36,298 nucleotides of DNA from Kordiimonadales bacterium (GCA_015485385.1 WFTS01000012.1:1-36298); one strand, 5' to 3'. Positions 27,252 through 35,904 are shown, counted from the stretch's first letter. Numbers and translations are program-made. The notes: generated from the letters alone by a model not told the origin.

Positions 27252-28388
27252 TCAACTGGTTGCGTCGATTATAGCTGCATCCCGAAAGCCTTGAACCATT
27301 GCCAGAGCTTGTTTTGTTTCCTTGACATCATGCGCCCTGATAATCTGCGCGCCCAATTCCACGGCTTTAATCGCCGCAGCCAACGAGCCCGGAAGCCGCT
27401 TTGACGCGTCCTCTTCTCCCGTAACCGCGCCGATAAAACTTTTGCGCGAGGCCCCAAACAAAACCGGGCAGCCTAGAGTATGCAACAGCGGCAGACCATT
27501 GATTAAGGCCAGATTATCTTTGACCATCCTTTTGCCAAAACCGATACCCGGATCCACGATAAGACGCGCCCGGTCAATACCCGCCGCCTCGCACGCCGCG
27601 ATACGTTCAGAAAGATAATCATAAACATCTAAAAGCGTATCCCGGTACATGGGATTATCTTGCATAGTTTTGGGATCACCCTTGGAATGCATTAATATGA
27701 TCGGCGCATCACTTTGGGCTGCAATTAGCATACTTTCGCTGTCGTAACTCAGGGCTGTCACATCATTGATAATGTGTGCACCTGCTGTGACAGCTTTTTC
27801 CATCACAAAGCTATGCCGAGTATCAATAGAAAGCGGGATGCCGCTGTCTTTTAGTGCTTCGATAACCGGCACAACACGGCGAGCTTCTTCGCCCTCCCAT
27901 ACAGGCTCAGCGCCGGGTCTGGTACTTTCGCCGCCAATATCGATGATGTCTGCGCCTTCAGAAATCATCCGATTTGCTTGCTCGGTCGCATGCTTTGGAT
28001 CAAGATATTTGCCGCCGTCAGAGAAGCTATCGGGCGTCACATTTAAAATGCCCATTATCAGAGGCTTGGTAAATGCAAGCGAAGGCGTTGCTGAGCCTAG
28101 CTTTAAAGGGGGGCGCGGGGCCGTTAGCCTGTCACACTGTGTCACAAGCCTGTCACACAGTTTGTCACACACGGTCTCAGCTTGTTTTTTCAGCTCTGAG
28201 GCTGTCATATAAGCATCAAAATTGCGCCTGCCGCCGGAGGTGCGGCCGATCACCCTAAAGCCTGAAAACCGAAGCCCTGTGGATGCAAAAGAGACCGCAG
28301 CCTCATCGCCAAAAACAGGACCGACGGGTACAAGGTAAATCCTCGTCCCGTCGGCCAATTCGCTTAGATTTTTTCCGTGCAGGTCCAC
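27252..28388 (-). CDS. folP: Dihydropteroate synthase with N-terminal extension
   Basis: Joins p-aminobenzoate and the pterin pyrophosphate in folate synthesis. The catalytic TIM barrel begins near residue 109: IMGILNVTPDSFSDGG, GADIIDIGGESTRPGA, SIDTRH, INDVTA, DPGIGFGK and FGASRKSFIG. The protein is 378 residues, about 100 more than the E. coli enzyme. The extra part has an N-terminal domain (about 1-65; RIYLVPVGPVFG, SGFRVIGR) and a linker with CDKL, CDRL and CDRL at 74-88. Such an extension is, as far as I recall, usual in many Alphaproteobacteria. The linker is coded by short tandem repeats (28126-28170). It starts six bases after the ftsH stop. Confidence 0.95.
   Translation of the reverse strand: MDLHGKNLSELADGTRIYLVPVGPVFGDEAAVSFASTGLRFSGFRVIGRTSGGRRNFDAYMTASELKKQAETVCDKLCDRLVTQCDRLTAPRPPLKLGSATPSLAFTKPLIMGILNVTPDSFSDGGKYLDPKHATEQANRMISEGADIIDIGGESTRPGAEPVWEGEEARRVVPVIEALKDSGIPLSIDTRHSFVMEKAVTAGAHIINDVTALSYDSESMLIAAQSDAPIILMHSKGDPKTMQDNPMYRDTLLDVYDYLSERIAACEAAGIDRARLIVDPGIGFGKRMVKDNLALINGLPLLHTLGCPVLFGASRKSFIGAVTGEEDASKRLPGSLAAAIKAVELGAQIIRAHDVKETKQALAMVQGFRDAAIIDATS
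28126..28170. repeat. Short tandem repeats in the folP linker
   Basis: TGTCACA occurs four times at 28130, 28140, 28151 and 28163 (steps of 10, 11 and 12 bases), and the 12-mer AGCCTGTCACAC occurs twice 21 bases apart (28126 and 28147). In protein this is the Cys-Asp-Lys/Arg-Leu repetition at residues 74-88, between the N-terminal domain and the catalytic barrel. Confidence 0.8.
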
Positions 28389-28394
28389 CAGGCG

Positions 28395-30296
28395 TTAGCC
28401 TTCAGGCTGCGGTGTACCGTGCTCAACCCCTGCGTCCGGCACTGCGGTTGGCGGAACATGCGGTGTGGTATCACCCTTCTTGGGTTTCACCCGAATTTCC
28501 TCACCGGCGATCAAAGCTTTGATCTCATCGCCTGTCAGGGTTTCATACTCAAGCAGCGCCTTGCCGACAATCTCAAGCTGATCACGGTGATCGGTCAATA
28601 TCTTGGTGGCCCGTGCGTTGGCCTCATCGACAAAGCGTTTAATTTCATCATCAATAAGCTTGGCCGTTTCATCCGAGACATTTTGCTTATTAGCAACCGA
28701 ATGGCCAAGGAAAACCTCTTGCTCGTTTGCGGCATATTGCAGTGGGCCAAGCTTGTCGGACATACCCCACTGGGTCACCATTGCCCGCGCCAATTCGGTG
28801 GCGTGCTGAATATCGCTAGAGGCACCAGATGTCACGGCATCATAGCCAAAAATCAGTTCCTCCGCCACACGGCCACCCATGGAAACCGCAAGGTTATCAT
28901 GCATTTTAGCACGGCTTTGAGAATATTCATCTCGCTCAGGAAGGCGCATTACCATGCCCAGTGCGCGTCCACGCGGGATGATCGTTGCCTTGTGAATAGG
29001 ATCAGATGTCGGACAGTGAAGCGCTACCAAAGCATGGCCGCCTTCATGATAAGCCGTCAGCTTTTTCTCGTCGTCGGTCATAACCATCGACCGGCGCTCA
29101 GCCCCCATCATCACCTTGTCTTTGGCGTCTTCAAATTCACGCATAGCAACAATTTTCTTGCCGCGACGCGCTGCCAGAAGTGCAGCCTCGTTCACAAGAT
29201 TCATCAAGTCAGCGCCAGAAAATCCCGGCGTACCGCGCGCAATCACCCGCAGATCAACATCAGGTGCCAGCGGAACTTTTTTGATATGCACGTTCAAAAT
29301 TTTCTCACGGCCTTCAATATCAGGGCGCGCTACAACAACCTGCCTGTCGAACCGGCCCGGACGCAAAAGCGCTGGGTCAAGAACATCAGGACGGTTCGTC
29401 GCCGCCAAAATAATGATGCCTTCGTTGGCTTCAAAGCCGTCCATCTCAACAAGCAATTGATTAAGCGTTTGCTCGCGTTCATCATTGCCGCCGCCAAGGC
29501 CAGCGCCCCGGTGCCGACCCACGGCATCAATTTCATCGATAAAGATAATGCACGGTGCATTTTTCTTGGCTTGCTCGAACATATCGCGCACACGACTTGC
29601 GCCAACACCCACGAACATTTCAACAAAATCAGAACCAGATATCGTGAAGAATGGCACATTGGCCTCGCCCGCAATCGCACGCGCCAGCAGGGTTTTACCT
29701 GTCCCCGGAGGCCCCACAAGCAAAGCGCCTTTCGGGATTTTACCACCAACCCGCTGGAACTTTTGCGGGTCTTTTAGAAAATCAACGATCTCTTCAAGTT
29801 CTTCTTTAGCCTCTTCGATACCGGCCACGTCTTCAAAAGTCACATGGCCCTGCTTTTCAGTGAGCAGCCTCGCTTTGGATTTACCAAAGCCCATCGCGCC
29901 GCCACCGCCGCCTTTGCCCTGCATCTGGCGCATGAAGAAAATCCATACCCCGATAATCAGCAAGAAAGGCAGCATGGAATAAATCAACCCATCAAACACA
30001 CTTGGTTCGTCCACCACTTCGGTGAAATCCACATTATGTTCGCGCAGAATATTATAAAGATCGGGGTGGAAAACCGGCTTCACAGCACGCCTTTGGCCCT
30101 CTGTACCTTCTTCAAACAAAATATTCTGCCCGGTGATTTTTGCCTTAGTCACGCGCTCTTGTTCAACGGCATCCAAAAACTCGCTGTAACTAACCTCAGT
30201 TACCCGCGAATTACTGCCTTGAAACGTCTGGAAAAGCACAATCAGGAGAATAAAAATTACGCCCCACACCAATGCATTCCGCATCAAACCATTCAC
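28395..30296 (-). CDS. ftsH: ATP-dependent zinc metalloprotease FtsH
   Basis: Membrane-bound AAA+ protease that removes damaged membrane proteins and short-lived regulators. 633 residues: TM1 at about 5-24, a periplasmic domain, TM2 at about 104-122, a Gly-rich linker (127-134), Walker A GPPGTGKT (195-202), Walker [15 protein letters not shown] around [17 protein letters not shown], zinc site HEGGH (417-421) and the third ligand region near 490. The tail after 605 is Pro-rich low complexity. A likely heat-shock promoter lies upstream (30372-30399). It is followed closely by folP. Confidence 0.98.
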   Translation of the reverse strand: MNGLMRNALVWGVIFILLIVLFQTFQGSNSRVTEVSYSEFLDAVEQERVTKAKITGQNILFEEGTEGQRRAVKPVFHPDLYNILREHNVDFTEVVDEPSVFDGLIYSMLPFLLIIGVWIFFMRQMQGKGGGGGAMGFGKSKARLLTEKQGHVTFEDVAGIEEAKEELEEIVDFLKDPQKFQRVGGKIPKGALLVGPPGTGKTLLARAIAGEANVPFFTISGSDFVEMFVGVGASRVRDMFEQAKKNAPCIIFIDEIDAVGRHRGAGLGGGNDEREQTLNQLLVEMDGFEANEGIIILAATNRPDVLDPALLRPGRFDRQVVVARPDIEGREKILNVHIKKVPLAPDVDLRVIARGTPGFSGADLMNLVNEAALLAARRGKKIVAMREFEDAKDKVMMGAERRSMVMTDDEKKLTAYHEGGHALVALHCPTSDPIHKATIIPRGRALGMVMRLPERDEYSQSRAKMHDNLAVSMGGRVAEELIFGYDAVTSGASSDIQHATELARAMVTQWGMSDKLGPLQYAANEQEVFLGHSVANKQNVSDETAKLIDDEIKRFVDEANARATKILTDHRDQLEIVGKALLEYETLTGDEIKALIAGEEIRVKPKKGDTTPHVPPTAVPDAGVEHGTPQPEG

Positions 30297-30371
30297 ATTA
30301 TTGCCTTTCCATCATCGCCTATTCATCATAGTAGGCGGCAAGTCTTATTTTTAAACTAATCTTACCCCTTC

Positions 30372-30399
30372 AGATAAGCGTCTTGGCTTACTGTGCAAG
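30372..30399 (-). promoter_or_regulatory. Candidate sigma-32 promoter of ftsH
   Basis: On the minus strand CTTGCA (30399-30394) and CTTATCT (30378-30372, followed by GAAG) are placed as TTG-N17-CTTATCT. This fits the alphaproteobacterial RpoH pattern as I recall it (CTTGAA-like -35, CYTATNTNNG -10). ftsH is a classic heat-shock gene. The -10 ends about 75 bases before the ftsH start. Confidence 0.5.
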
Positions 30400-30419
30400 G
30401 GTTAGCTTGATTAGAGCGC

Positions 30420-31682
30420 TCACTTTTTCGTAACTAATTTTCTAATACTACGAGCAGTGACCTGTATTTCTTTATCTATAGTATAGTCTAAATGCGGCAC
30501 ACACCACAAATCTGTTCCTTTAAATATCGCAGGCAAAGCCCATACCGCCTTGATGGGGATCAATAAGTGTTCCAAATCAAAAGCTGAAGCTTTCAACTGG
30601 CGCCAACCATCCTCGCCAAGCGCAGAAATTTCGAGCCCTGCAATATCACCCTTCGCACAAATTTCAAACCGATTATCCCAAGTGACTGTTTCTTTTAGGC
30701 AAGTTCCGGCCTCACAGTCGCCCACTTCACGGCTGATCAAGATTTTACCGTCACAGTTGGCAGAAAATTGTGCGCCGTACAGTGTTTGCCCTCGAAACCC
30801 TTCCTGGGTGATCTGACGATATAGGCGCTGCAATTTTTCCATGCGCGGAACATACATGCCCTTGCCAACAAACCGGCACAGCGACGCTAAACCGCGCAGT
30901 AAAATTTCCTCTGGCTCGCCTGTTAAAGTGTCAGCCTTGAGAAAGACATACCCTTGATCACCGTGCGCCTCAACCGCACGACCAAGCCACAGCGCTTCAT
31001 AATGCTCTAACGCATCGCGAGACCGCCGCAAACGGCTTGCAGTGGCAGCCAAACGGTCAGCACGCAAGCCTTCCACCGGCGGATTTGCGAGCATACGGCG
31101 GATTTTCACTCGGTCATACGCATCGGACTGATTGCTAGGATCTTCGGCCCAAGAAACCCCCATGGCTTGCAAATATGCTGTTAGCTCTGATTTAGGGACC
31201 GTCAGCAAGGGACGTAGCAGTGTAACCCCATCCAAATCACGCACAGCAGCCATGCCTGCAAGCCCGTAAACCCCACTGCCCCGGGCAAGGCGCAACAGCA
31301 CGGTTTCGGCCTGATCGTCCATATGATGTGCTGTCAGAAGAAATTGGATGCCCTTGTCCTGACACCAGCCAGCCATCAAATCATAACGCGCTTGTCGGGC
31401 CTCGGCTTGGATATTGGCTACCGGCTTATCGCCGGTCCACAGTAATGTTTCATGATCTATAGAGTGCCGCTGACACACATCTGCCACCAATTGCGCCTCA
31501 TCGGCTGCCCCACTACGCAAGCCGTGATCCACAGTCAAAGCGCTGACACGGAAATGATCCTGCGCCAACAGCATCAAGGCCAAGCTGTCGGCACCACCTG
31601 AAACACCAACAGCGACCCGCGTACCTTCGGGCACACCCAATAAGACAAGCTGGTCACGAATATGTTGGCTGGTTAGGCGCAT
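30420..31682 (-). CDS. tilS: tRNA(Ile)-lysidine synthase
   Basis: Modifies C34 of tRNA-Ile(CAU) to lysidine so that it reads AUA; essential and cytoplasmic. The 420-residue protein has the PP-loop SGGADS at residues 28-33, TVDHGLRSGAADEA, LTAHHMDDQAETVLLRLARGSG and LLRPLLTVPKSEL, followed by a poorly conserved C-terminal part with the TilS-C-like region. The start at 31682 is 22 bases from an array of eight 11-bp repeats in the leader. The usual alphaproteobacterial neighbours cpoB (upstream) and ftsH (downstream) are present. Confidence 0.93.
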   Translation of the reverse strand: MRLTSQHIRDQLVLLGVPEGTRVAVGVSGGADSLALMLLAQDHFRVSALTVDHGLRSGAADEAQLVADVCQRHSIDHETLLWTGDKPVANIQAEARQARYDLMAGWCQDKGIQFLLTAHHMDDQAETVLLRLARGSGVYGLAGMAAVRDLDGVTLLRPLLTVPKSELTAYLQAMGVSWAEDPSNQSDAYDRVKIRRMLANPPVEGLRADRLAATASRLRRSRDALEHYEALWLGRAVEAHGDQGYVFLKADTLTGEPEEILLRGLASLCRFVGKGMYVPRMEKLQRLYRQITQEGFRGQTLYGAQFSANCDGKILISREVGDCEAGTCLKETVTWDNRFEICAKGDIAGLEISALGEDGWRQLKASAFDLEHLLIPIKAVWALPAIFKGTDLWCVPHLDYTIDKEIQVTARSIRKLVTKK

Positions 31683-31703
31683 GGTTGTTCTGTCAGGCTC
31701 ATT

Positions 31704-31791
31704 GGCTGGTCTCTGGCTGGTCTCTGGTTGGTCTCTGGCTGTTCTTTGACAGGTCTTTGATTGGTCTTTGACTGATCACGGGTTGATCACT
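31704..31791. repeat. Eight tandem 11-bp repeats between cpoB and tilS
   Basis: Eight consecutive 11-base units on the plus strand, of the form GGCTGGTCTCT. Units 1 and 2 (31704-31714, 31715-31725) are identical, unit 3 has one change, and units 4-8 drift (for example GATTGGTCTTT at 31759-31769, GGTTGATCACT at 31781-31791). The last unit contains the cpoB stop codon (31787-31789). The array fills nearly the whole gap upstream of tilS. The gradient from perfect near tilS to worn near cpoB suggests growth from the tilS side. Confidence 0.9.
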
Positions 31792-32740
31792 GGCAGCGCG
31801 CAGTCGCGCCAACGCGGTTCGCCCGTGCTATTAAACGTGCAGAGGCTTTATCTTCCACCCGGCGGAACTCGGCAAGAGCATTGCAGGCATCATCTGCACT
31901 GCCCAATTTCAACAAGACATCCGCCAAATCAACCAGCGCATCCGCGCGTTTAGGGTGATTAGGATGCCCTTCAATCAGCTCCAGCAAATACTGGGCAGCC
32001 TTCGCATTTCGGCCTTCTTGCAAATGAATACGACCGAGCCAATATTTGGCATTAGCGGCGCGGCTATCGCCTTTGTTCGCCTCAAGAAAAGCCTCAAGCG
32101 CCAACCGACCGCGCACCAGATCATTTTTGCGTACAAAAGCAAACGCATAATCAAACTGCCCAGCAGCATCACTATCAGGCAATTCTACGGTGGCGACAGG
32201 CTTTGCCTCAGCAATAGGCGCCAAGGCTTGCCCACTACCCGCTGCGCGGGCCGTATCCTTACCGGCAGACGCAGCAGACGCCGAAGCTGCAGTCTTCGCC
32301 CCCACGCCAACGGCTGATGCACTTATATCCTTGCTTGTATCTGGATTGCTGCCCCCTGCTCCAGCATTTACAGCCGCCAAAGCCGCGCTCGAGCGCGCAA
32401 ATTCCATTTCTTTTCTAAGGAGATCAATCTGGGTTTGCATCTGTCGTTGGCGATGTTCAAACAATTCCAACCGGCCTGTCAGCTTGCGAATTTGGCCCTC
32501 TAACGTCCCAATTTTGGCAGACATATCTGCGATCAACTGTGGATTTTTGACACCTGACGGTGCGGCCTCCTCCGGGGCTGGCGGGTTCATGCCAAGACGT
32601 GTGCGAAGCATGGTTACTTGGCGCTCCAACACCTCGATACGGGCACTGTTGACAGCACGACTGCCTTGGGCACTAGCGGGTTGCACCACAGATAAGCTCA
32701 GGCCAAGAACAGCAGCAAGAAACAGGCTTTTCAACAACAT
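31787..32740 (-). CDS. cpoB: Cell division coordinator CpoB (YbgF)
   Basis: Periplasmic partner of the Tol-Pal system that coordinates outer-membrane constriction with septal peptidoglycan synthesis. 317 residues: signal peptide (about 1-24, ending ASAQ), a coiled-coil region with heptad-like spacing (about 35-125), an Ala/Ser/Gly-rich linker (about 125-190), and C-terminal TPR repeats beginning FDYAFAFVRKNDLVRGRLALE and AKYWLGRIHLQEGRNAKAAQYL. The order pal then cpoB is classic, but an intrinsic terminator and 219 bases separate them here. Confidence 0.9.
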   Translation of the reverse strand: MLLKSLFLAAVLGLSLSVVQPASAQGSRAVNSARIEVLERQVTMLRTRLGMNPPAPEEAAPSGVKNPQLIADMSAKIGTLEGQIRKLTGRLELFEHRQRQMQTQIDLLRKEMEFARSSAALAAVNAGAGGSNPDTSKDISASAVGVGAKTAASASAASAGKDTARAAGSGQALAPIAEAKPVATVELPDSDAAGQFDYAFAFVRKNDLVRGRLALEAFLEANKGDSRAANAKYWLGRIHLQEGRNAKAAQYLLELIEGHPNHPKRADALVDLADVLLKLGSADDACNALAEFRRVEDKASARLIARANRVGATARCQ

Positions 32741-32806
32741 TGGTATCTCCGTAAATCAGCGGCAACCCCTCTGCCAAGCACATTCAGGCTTGCTGGAGGC
32801 CGCTCT

Positions 32807-32859
32807 TTATAGACTGACATTATAATATAGGCGGGCATCATATTATAGACTGGCATTAT
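32807..32859. repeat. Two-copy direct repeat upstream of cpoB
   Basis: TTATAGACTGACATTAT (32807-32823) recurs as TTATAGACTGGCATTAT (32843-32859), 36 bases later with one change; the sequence after each copy ends in similar GG(G)(C/T)ATCAT words, so the unit is about 33-36 bases. It lies 67-119 bases before the cpoB start, in its probable promoter region. Confidence 0.75.
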
Positions 32860-32894
32860 GTTAAGACGGTATCATGGCGCAAAAATACGGTTAT

Positions 32895-32933
32895 AAAAAG
32901 ACAGCCCCGCGCCGGATTTCCCGGGCACGGGGC
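32895..32933 (-). terminator. Intrinsic terminator after pal
   Basis: GCCCCG (32904-32909) pairs with CGGGGC (32928-32933), the stem is extended by GCC with GGC across one G-U pair, and on the minus strand the hairpin is followed by TGTCTTTTTAT (TTTTT at 32899-32895). It lies 26 bases past the pal stop and before cpoB. Confidence 0.8.
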
Positions 32934-32959
32934 CAAATGCTTTAAAAGACGCGTAGGGA

Positions 32960-33514
32960 TTATTGTACGCGCAGTACCCCACGACGGTTCTGGCTATAAT
33001 TACCAGGCTCTGCAGGGCGTTCCTTACCATAGCTGATTGTCTTCAACCGGCTTGCAGGCACGCCAAGGGCGATGAGGTAATTTTTAACCGCCGTTGCGCG
33101 TCTCTCACCAAGGGCAAGGTTATATTCGCGCGTACCGCGCTCGTCACAGTGGCCTTCGATCGTGGCACGAACCCGTGGATAGTGCATCAACCATGCGGCT
33201 TGTTTACCAAGGGTAGCGCGAGCGCTGTCGGTAAGATCACTACTGTCATAGGCAAAGAATACACGGTCAGCGCCAGCATAGGCCGCGACACCGTTGGATG
33301 TAGCACCACCCCATTCTTGCATATCCAGCTGTTCAGCTGTCATAGGCGGTGTTTCAGGCATAGCAGGCTTGCCGCCGCCGTCCATAGTATCTTCAACGGG
33401 AGCAACCGGCGCTGTGTCTTCTGGCGGCGGTGTTTCTTTGGCTGAACATGCTGCAAGGATGAATGCTGCTGCGGTTAGTAAGGCAATATTTTTGCCCAGT
33501 TGCTTGGACGTCAT
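32960..33514 (-). CDS. pal: Peptidoglycan-associated lipoprotein Pal
   Basis: Outer-membrane lipoprotein that binds peptidoglycan and the Tol proteins. 184 residues from the ATG at 33514, which has a strong GGAGGGAG ribosome site; lipobox LAAC with Cys23. The acidic Pro-rich linker is followed by an OmpA-like domain: VFFAYDSSDLTDSARATL, ATIEGHCDERGTREYNLALGERRA with the peptidoglycan-binding Asp/Arg, and ISYGKERPAEPGNYSQNRRGVLRV. Compared with E. coli Pal the loop before QNRR is a few residues shorter. No tolB lies upstream; pyrC does. Confidence 0.93.
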   Translation of the reverse strand: MTSKQLGKNIALLTAAAFILAACSAKETPPPEDTAPVAPVEDTMDGGGKPAMPETPPMTAEQLDMQEWGGATSNGVAAYAGADRVFFAYDSSDLTDSARATLGKQAAWLMHYPRVRATIEGHCDERGTREYNLALGERRATAVKNYLIALGVPASRLKTISYGKERPAEPGNYSQNRRGVLRVQ

Positions 33515-33683
33515 TTTAGCTCCCTCCAACGGAATGGGTTCCCCCAAAAAATACAAACCAGATAATCGACGGCGTGACTATGATACAACCGCACGAATTT
33601 TATTCGCCGCAACTATAGAACGCGATTCCCCAAGGATCAAGCATTCAAAGATGACCAAACAGTTGTTTTTCGTGACCTTTTCG

Positions 33684-33697
33684 TGACATGCGCGTCA
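33684..33697. promoter_or_regulatory. TGAC-N6-GTCA palindrome upstream of pal
   Basis: TGACATGCGCGTCA, a perfect fit to the palindrome frame seen at the nucleoside genes, 170 bases before the pal start and downstream of pyrC. It lacks the flanking T and G (TTGAC...GTCAG) that the other four share, so it may be chance or another regulator's site. Confidence 0.3.
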
Positions 33698-33785
33698 TAA
33701 AATGGGAATTCCTCCAAATCGCATGCAACAGAACAAGAAGAACTCACCAGCAAAAAGCTTTGCAGAAAACTTTCCGTGCGGTCTT

Positions 33786-34856
33786 TTATGGCTTTTCAAG
33801 GCCCATAAAGCGCCACGCCAGACGGTTTCCCGCGTGAAATGGTGCAAGTTGCAACGCACCGTCCCCTAACAGGCTTGGCACAGAGAAGGGCTTACGCTCA
33901 AGCACCACCCGCGCCTTGTTCAACTCAAGACCATAAAATTTGGGACCATTCTCGGACGCAAATGCCTCTAATTTATCAAGCGCACCGTCTTCATCAAACG
34001 TTTTGGCGTAACTTTCTAGCGCATATGGCGCATTGAAAATACCCGCGCAGCCACACGCTGTCTCTTTTTTGTCCCTCGTATGTGGGGCGCTGTCCGTGCC
34101 GAGGAAGAACTTGGCTGAACCTGATGTGGCCGCCTTTCGCAGTGCCGTGCGGTGGGTTTCGCGCTTAAGGATTGGCAGACAGTAAAAATCTGGCCTCATA
34201 CCGCCTTGGAACATGGCATTGCGGTTACAATCAAGATGGTGCGGAGTGATGGTCGCAGCGATCTGCTGACCGCTATCGGTGACAAAATCCACTGCCTCAG
34301 CTGTTGTGATATGCTCGAACACCAACTTTAAAGCGGGGAAATCTGCAATAAGTTTTGACAAAATACGGTCGATAAACACGGCCTCGCGGTCAAAAATATC
34401 AATGGCAGTATCGGTCACCTCGCCGTGCACCAATAAGGGCATACCGATACGCTGCATGGTTTCCAAAACTGGATAAATTTTCGCAATGTCAGTGACGCCG
34501 TGACTAGAATTGGTTGTCGCACCCGCTGGATATAATTTGCAGGCCGCAAACAGGCCTGAGGCAAAGCCGCGCTCAACCTCATCAGGCGCCATTTCATCGG
34601 TAAGATAACACGTCATCAAAGGCTTAAAAGCGCTGCCCTCTGGGATTGCAGCCTGAATGCGTTCCCGGTAGGCGGCGGCAAGTGCTACTGTGGTTATTGG
34701 CTGTGCAAGATTGGGCATGATGATCGCGCGGGCAAACTGCCGTGTGGTATAAGCAAGCACGCTTTCTAAGACCGCCCCGTCGCGCACATGCACATGCCAA
34801 TCATCGGGCTGGCGCAAGATTAAGCGGTTAGGAACACTATTTGGCGGATTGCTCAT
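33786..34856 (-). CDS. pyrC: Dihydroorotase
   Basis: Forms dihydroorotate in de novo pyrimidine synthesis. The type II, E. coli PyrC-like enzyme shows the zinc pair HVH (21-23) in DDWHVHVRD, the lysine to be carboxylated in CKLYPAGATTNS, LVHGEVT, FEHITTAEAV, TITPHHL and FFLGTDSAPH. I start at the ATG at 34856 (356 residues), with AAGG eight bases upstream; a GTG three codons earlier at 34865 is possible but overlaps that site. A 4 x 16-bp repeat lies from 18 to 81 bases upstream. It is divergent from ygfZ. Confidence 0.96.
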   Translation of the reverse strand: MSNPPNSVPNRLILRQPDDWHVHVRDGAVLESVLAYTTRQFARAIIMPNLAQPITTVALAAAYRERIQAAIPEGSAFKPLMTCYLTDEMAPDEVERGFASGLFAACKLYPAGATTNSSHGVTDIAKIYPVLETMQRIGMPLLVHGEVTDTAIDIFDREAVFIDRILSKLIADFPALKLVFEHITTAEAVDFVTDSGQQIAATITPHHLDCNRNAMFQGGMRPDFYCLPILKRETHRTALRKAATSGSAKFFLGTDSAPHTRDKKETACGCAGIFNAPYALESYAKTFDEDGALDKLEAFASENGPKFYGLELNKARVVLERKPFSVPSLLGDGALQLAPFHAGNRLAWRFMGLEKP

Positions 34857-34873
34857 GGTGGGCACCTTGGTGT

Positions 34874-34937
34874 AAAAGTTCGAGAGTGTAAAAGTTCTGG
34901 GACTTATAAGTTCGGGGACTTAAAAGTTCTGGCGAAC
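34874..34937. repeat. Four tandem 16-bp repeats upstream of pyrC
   Basis: Four exact-length 16-base units at 34874, 34890, 34906 and 34922 with consensus AAAAGTTCKGGGACTT. AAGTTC is constant in all four; the middle units (34890-34905 and 34906-34921) differ at two positions, the outer ones are more worn. The array occupies the pyrC leader or promoter between pyrC and ygfZ. Confidence 0.9.
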
Positions 34938-35055
34938 AGAGTTACGGACCCTTACATACCGGCATCTGCGCGCACTGACAACTTGAAAGCCGTGTATAAA
35001 GTGCCATTTTATCACATGTCTGCCAATGCCATAACGACACAGCAAGGGATCCTAT

Positions 35056-35841
35056 ATGACCGCACAGATACTCTGCCTAAAAAACCGCGCAGTGCTTCGG
35101 CTATCGGGCGGTGAGGCACGCCCCTTTCTGCAAGGACTTGTCACCAATGATGTGATGGCTGTCACCCCTGAAAAGGCAGTTTATGCGGCGATCTTAACGC
35201 CTCAAGGGAAATTCTTGTTTGATATGATCATCGTGGCTGAGGGCGATGACTTGCTACTGGATGTTGAGGCCGAGCGCAAACCCCAATTGATGCAGCGTTT
35301 GATGATGTATAAACTGCGGGCGGATGTTACTATTTCTGACGAAAATACATGCGTGTGGGCGCTGTGGGACGGTGCGGCCGAACAGGGCACAGCCTACACG
35401 GACCCCCGCCACAACGCTTTACAGGACCGTATCATAGCCGCAGAAAACCCATGCCCTAGCGCCGAGCCACTACCGCTTGTCCGGTACGAAGAACGCCGCA
35501 TTCGCCATAGCGTACCAGACGGCAGCCGCGACATGGTGGTGGAAAAATATTTCTGGCTGGAAACGGGTGCAGAAAAACTGAACGGTGTTTCCTTCGATAA
35601 AGGATGTTATGTGGGCCAAGAATTAACCGCCCGCATGAAACACCGCACAAATCTGAAAAAAATGCTGATGCCTGTCCAATTAACTAGCGAGGCACACACC
35701 GGGGACCAAATCACCAACACTGCTGGCAAAAGCGCTGGCGAAATCCGTACGGTGGCCGGTGGTTATGCGCTTGCGTACCTGCGCCTTGCCTTCAAAGATG
35801 ACCCATTGAGTGTAAATAATGCCCCGATCAACCTTATTTAA
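35056..35841 (+). CDS. ygfZ: Folate-binding protein YgfZ/CAF17-like
   Basis: Iron-sulphur cluster assembly or repair factor of the GcvT fold; 261 residues. The YgfZ signature KGCYVGQE is at 182-189 (Cys184), followed by LTARMKHRTNLKK. The start GCVT-like segment FLQGLVTNDV and TPQGKFLFDMI are typical. Start at 35056 with AAGGGA upstream. The gene is divergent from pyrC and followed by a small membrane peptide gene. Confidence 0.93.
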   Translation: MTAQILCLKNRAVLRLSGGEARPFLQGLVTNDVMAVTPEKAVYAAILTPQGKFLFDMIIVAEGDDLLLDVEAERKPQLMQRLMMYKLRADVTISDENTCVWALWDGAAEQGTAYTDPRHNALQDRIIAAENPCPSAEPLPLVRYEERRIRHSVPDGSRDMVVEKYFWLETGAEKLNGVSFDKGCYVGQELTARMKHRTNLKKMLMPVQLTSEAHTGDQITNTAGKSAGEIRTVAGGYALAYLRLAFKDDPLSVNNAPINLI

Positions 35842-35904
35842 AAGGCTGACTAAACCCTTGCCATTCGCTTTAAAATATGGTGCCTTTCCTTACGGGAGAT
35901 CATC

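Noticed and set aside
28126-28170. Possible CRISPR-like array (repeated TGTCACA)
   Set aside because: Units of 10-12 bases without spacers, inside folP, with no cas genes.
28377-29777. A 466-codon open frame on the plus strand
   Set aside because: It lies antisense to ftsH, whose motifs are complete; the translation has no family look and the frame is a codon-bias shadow.
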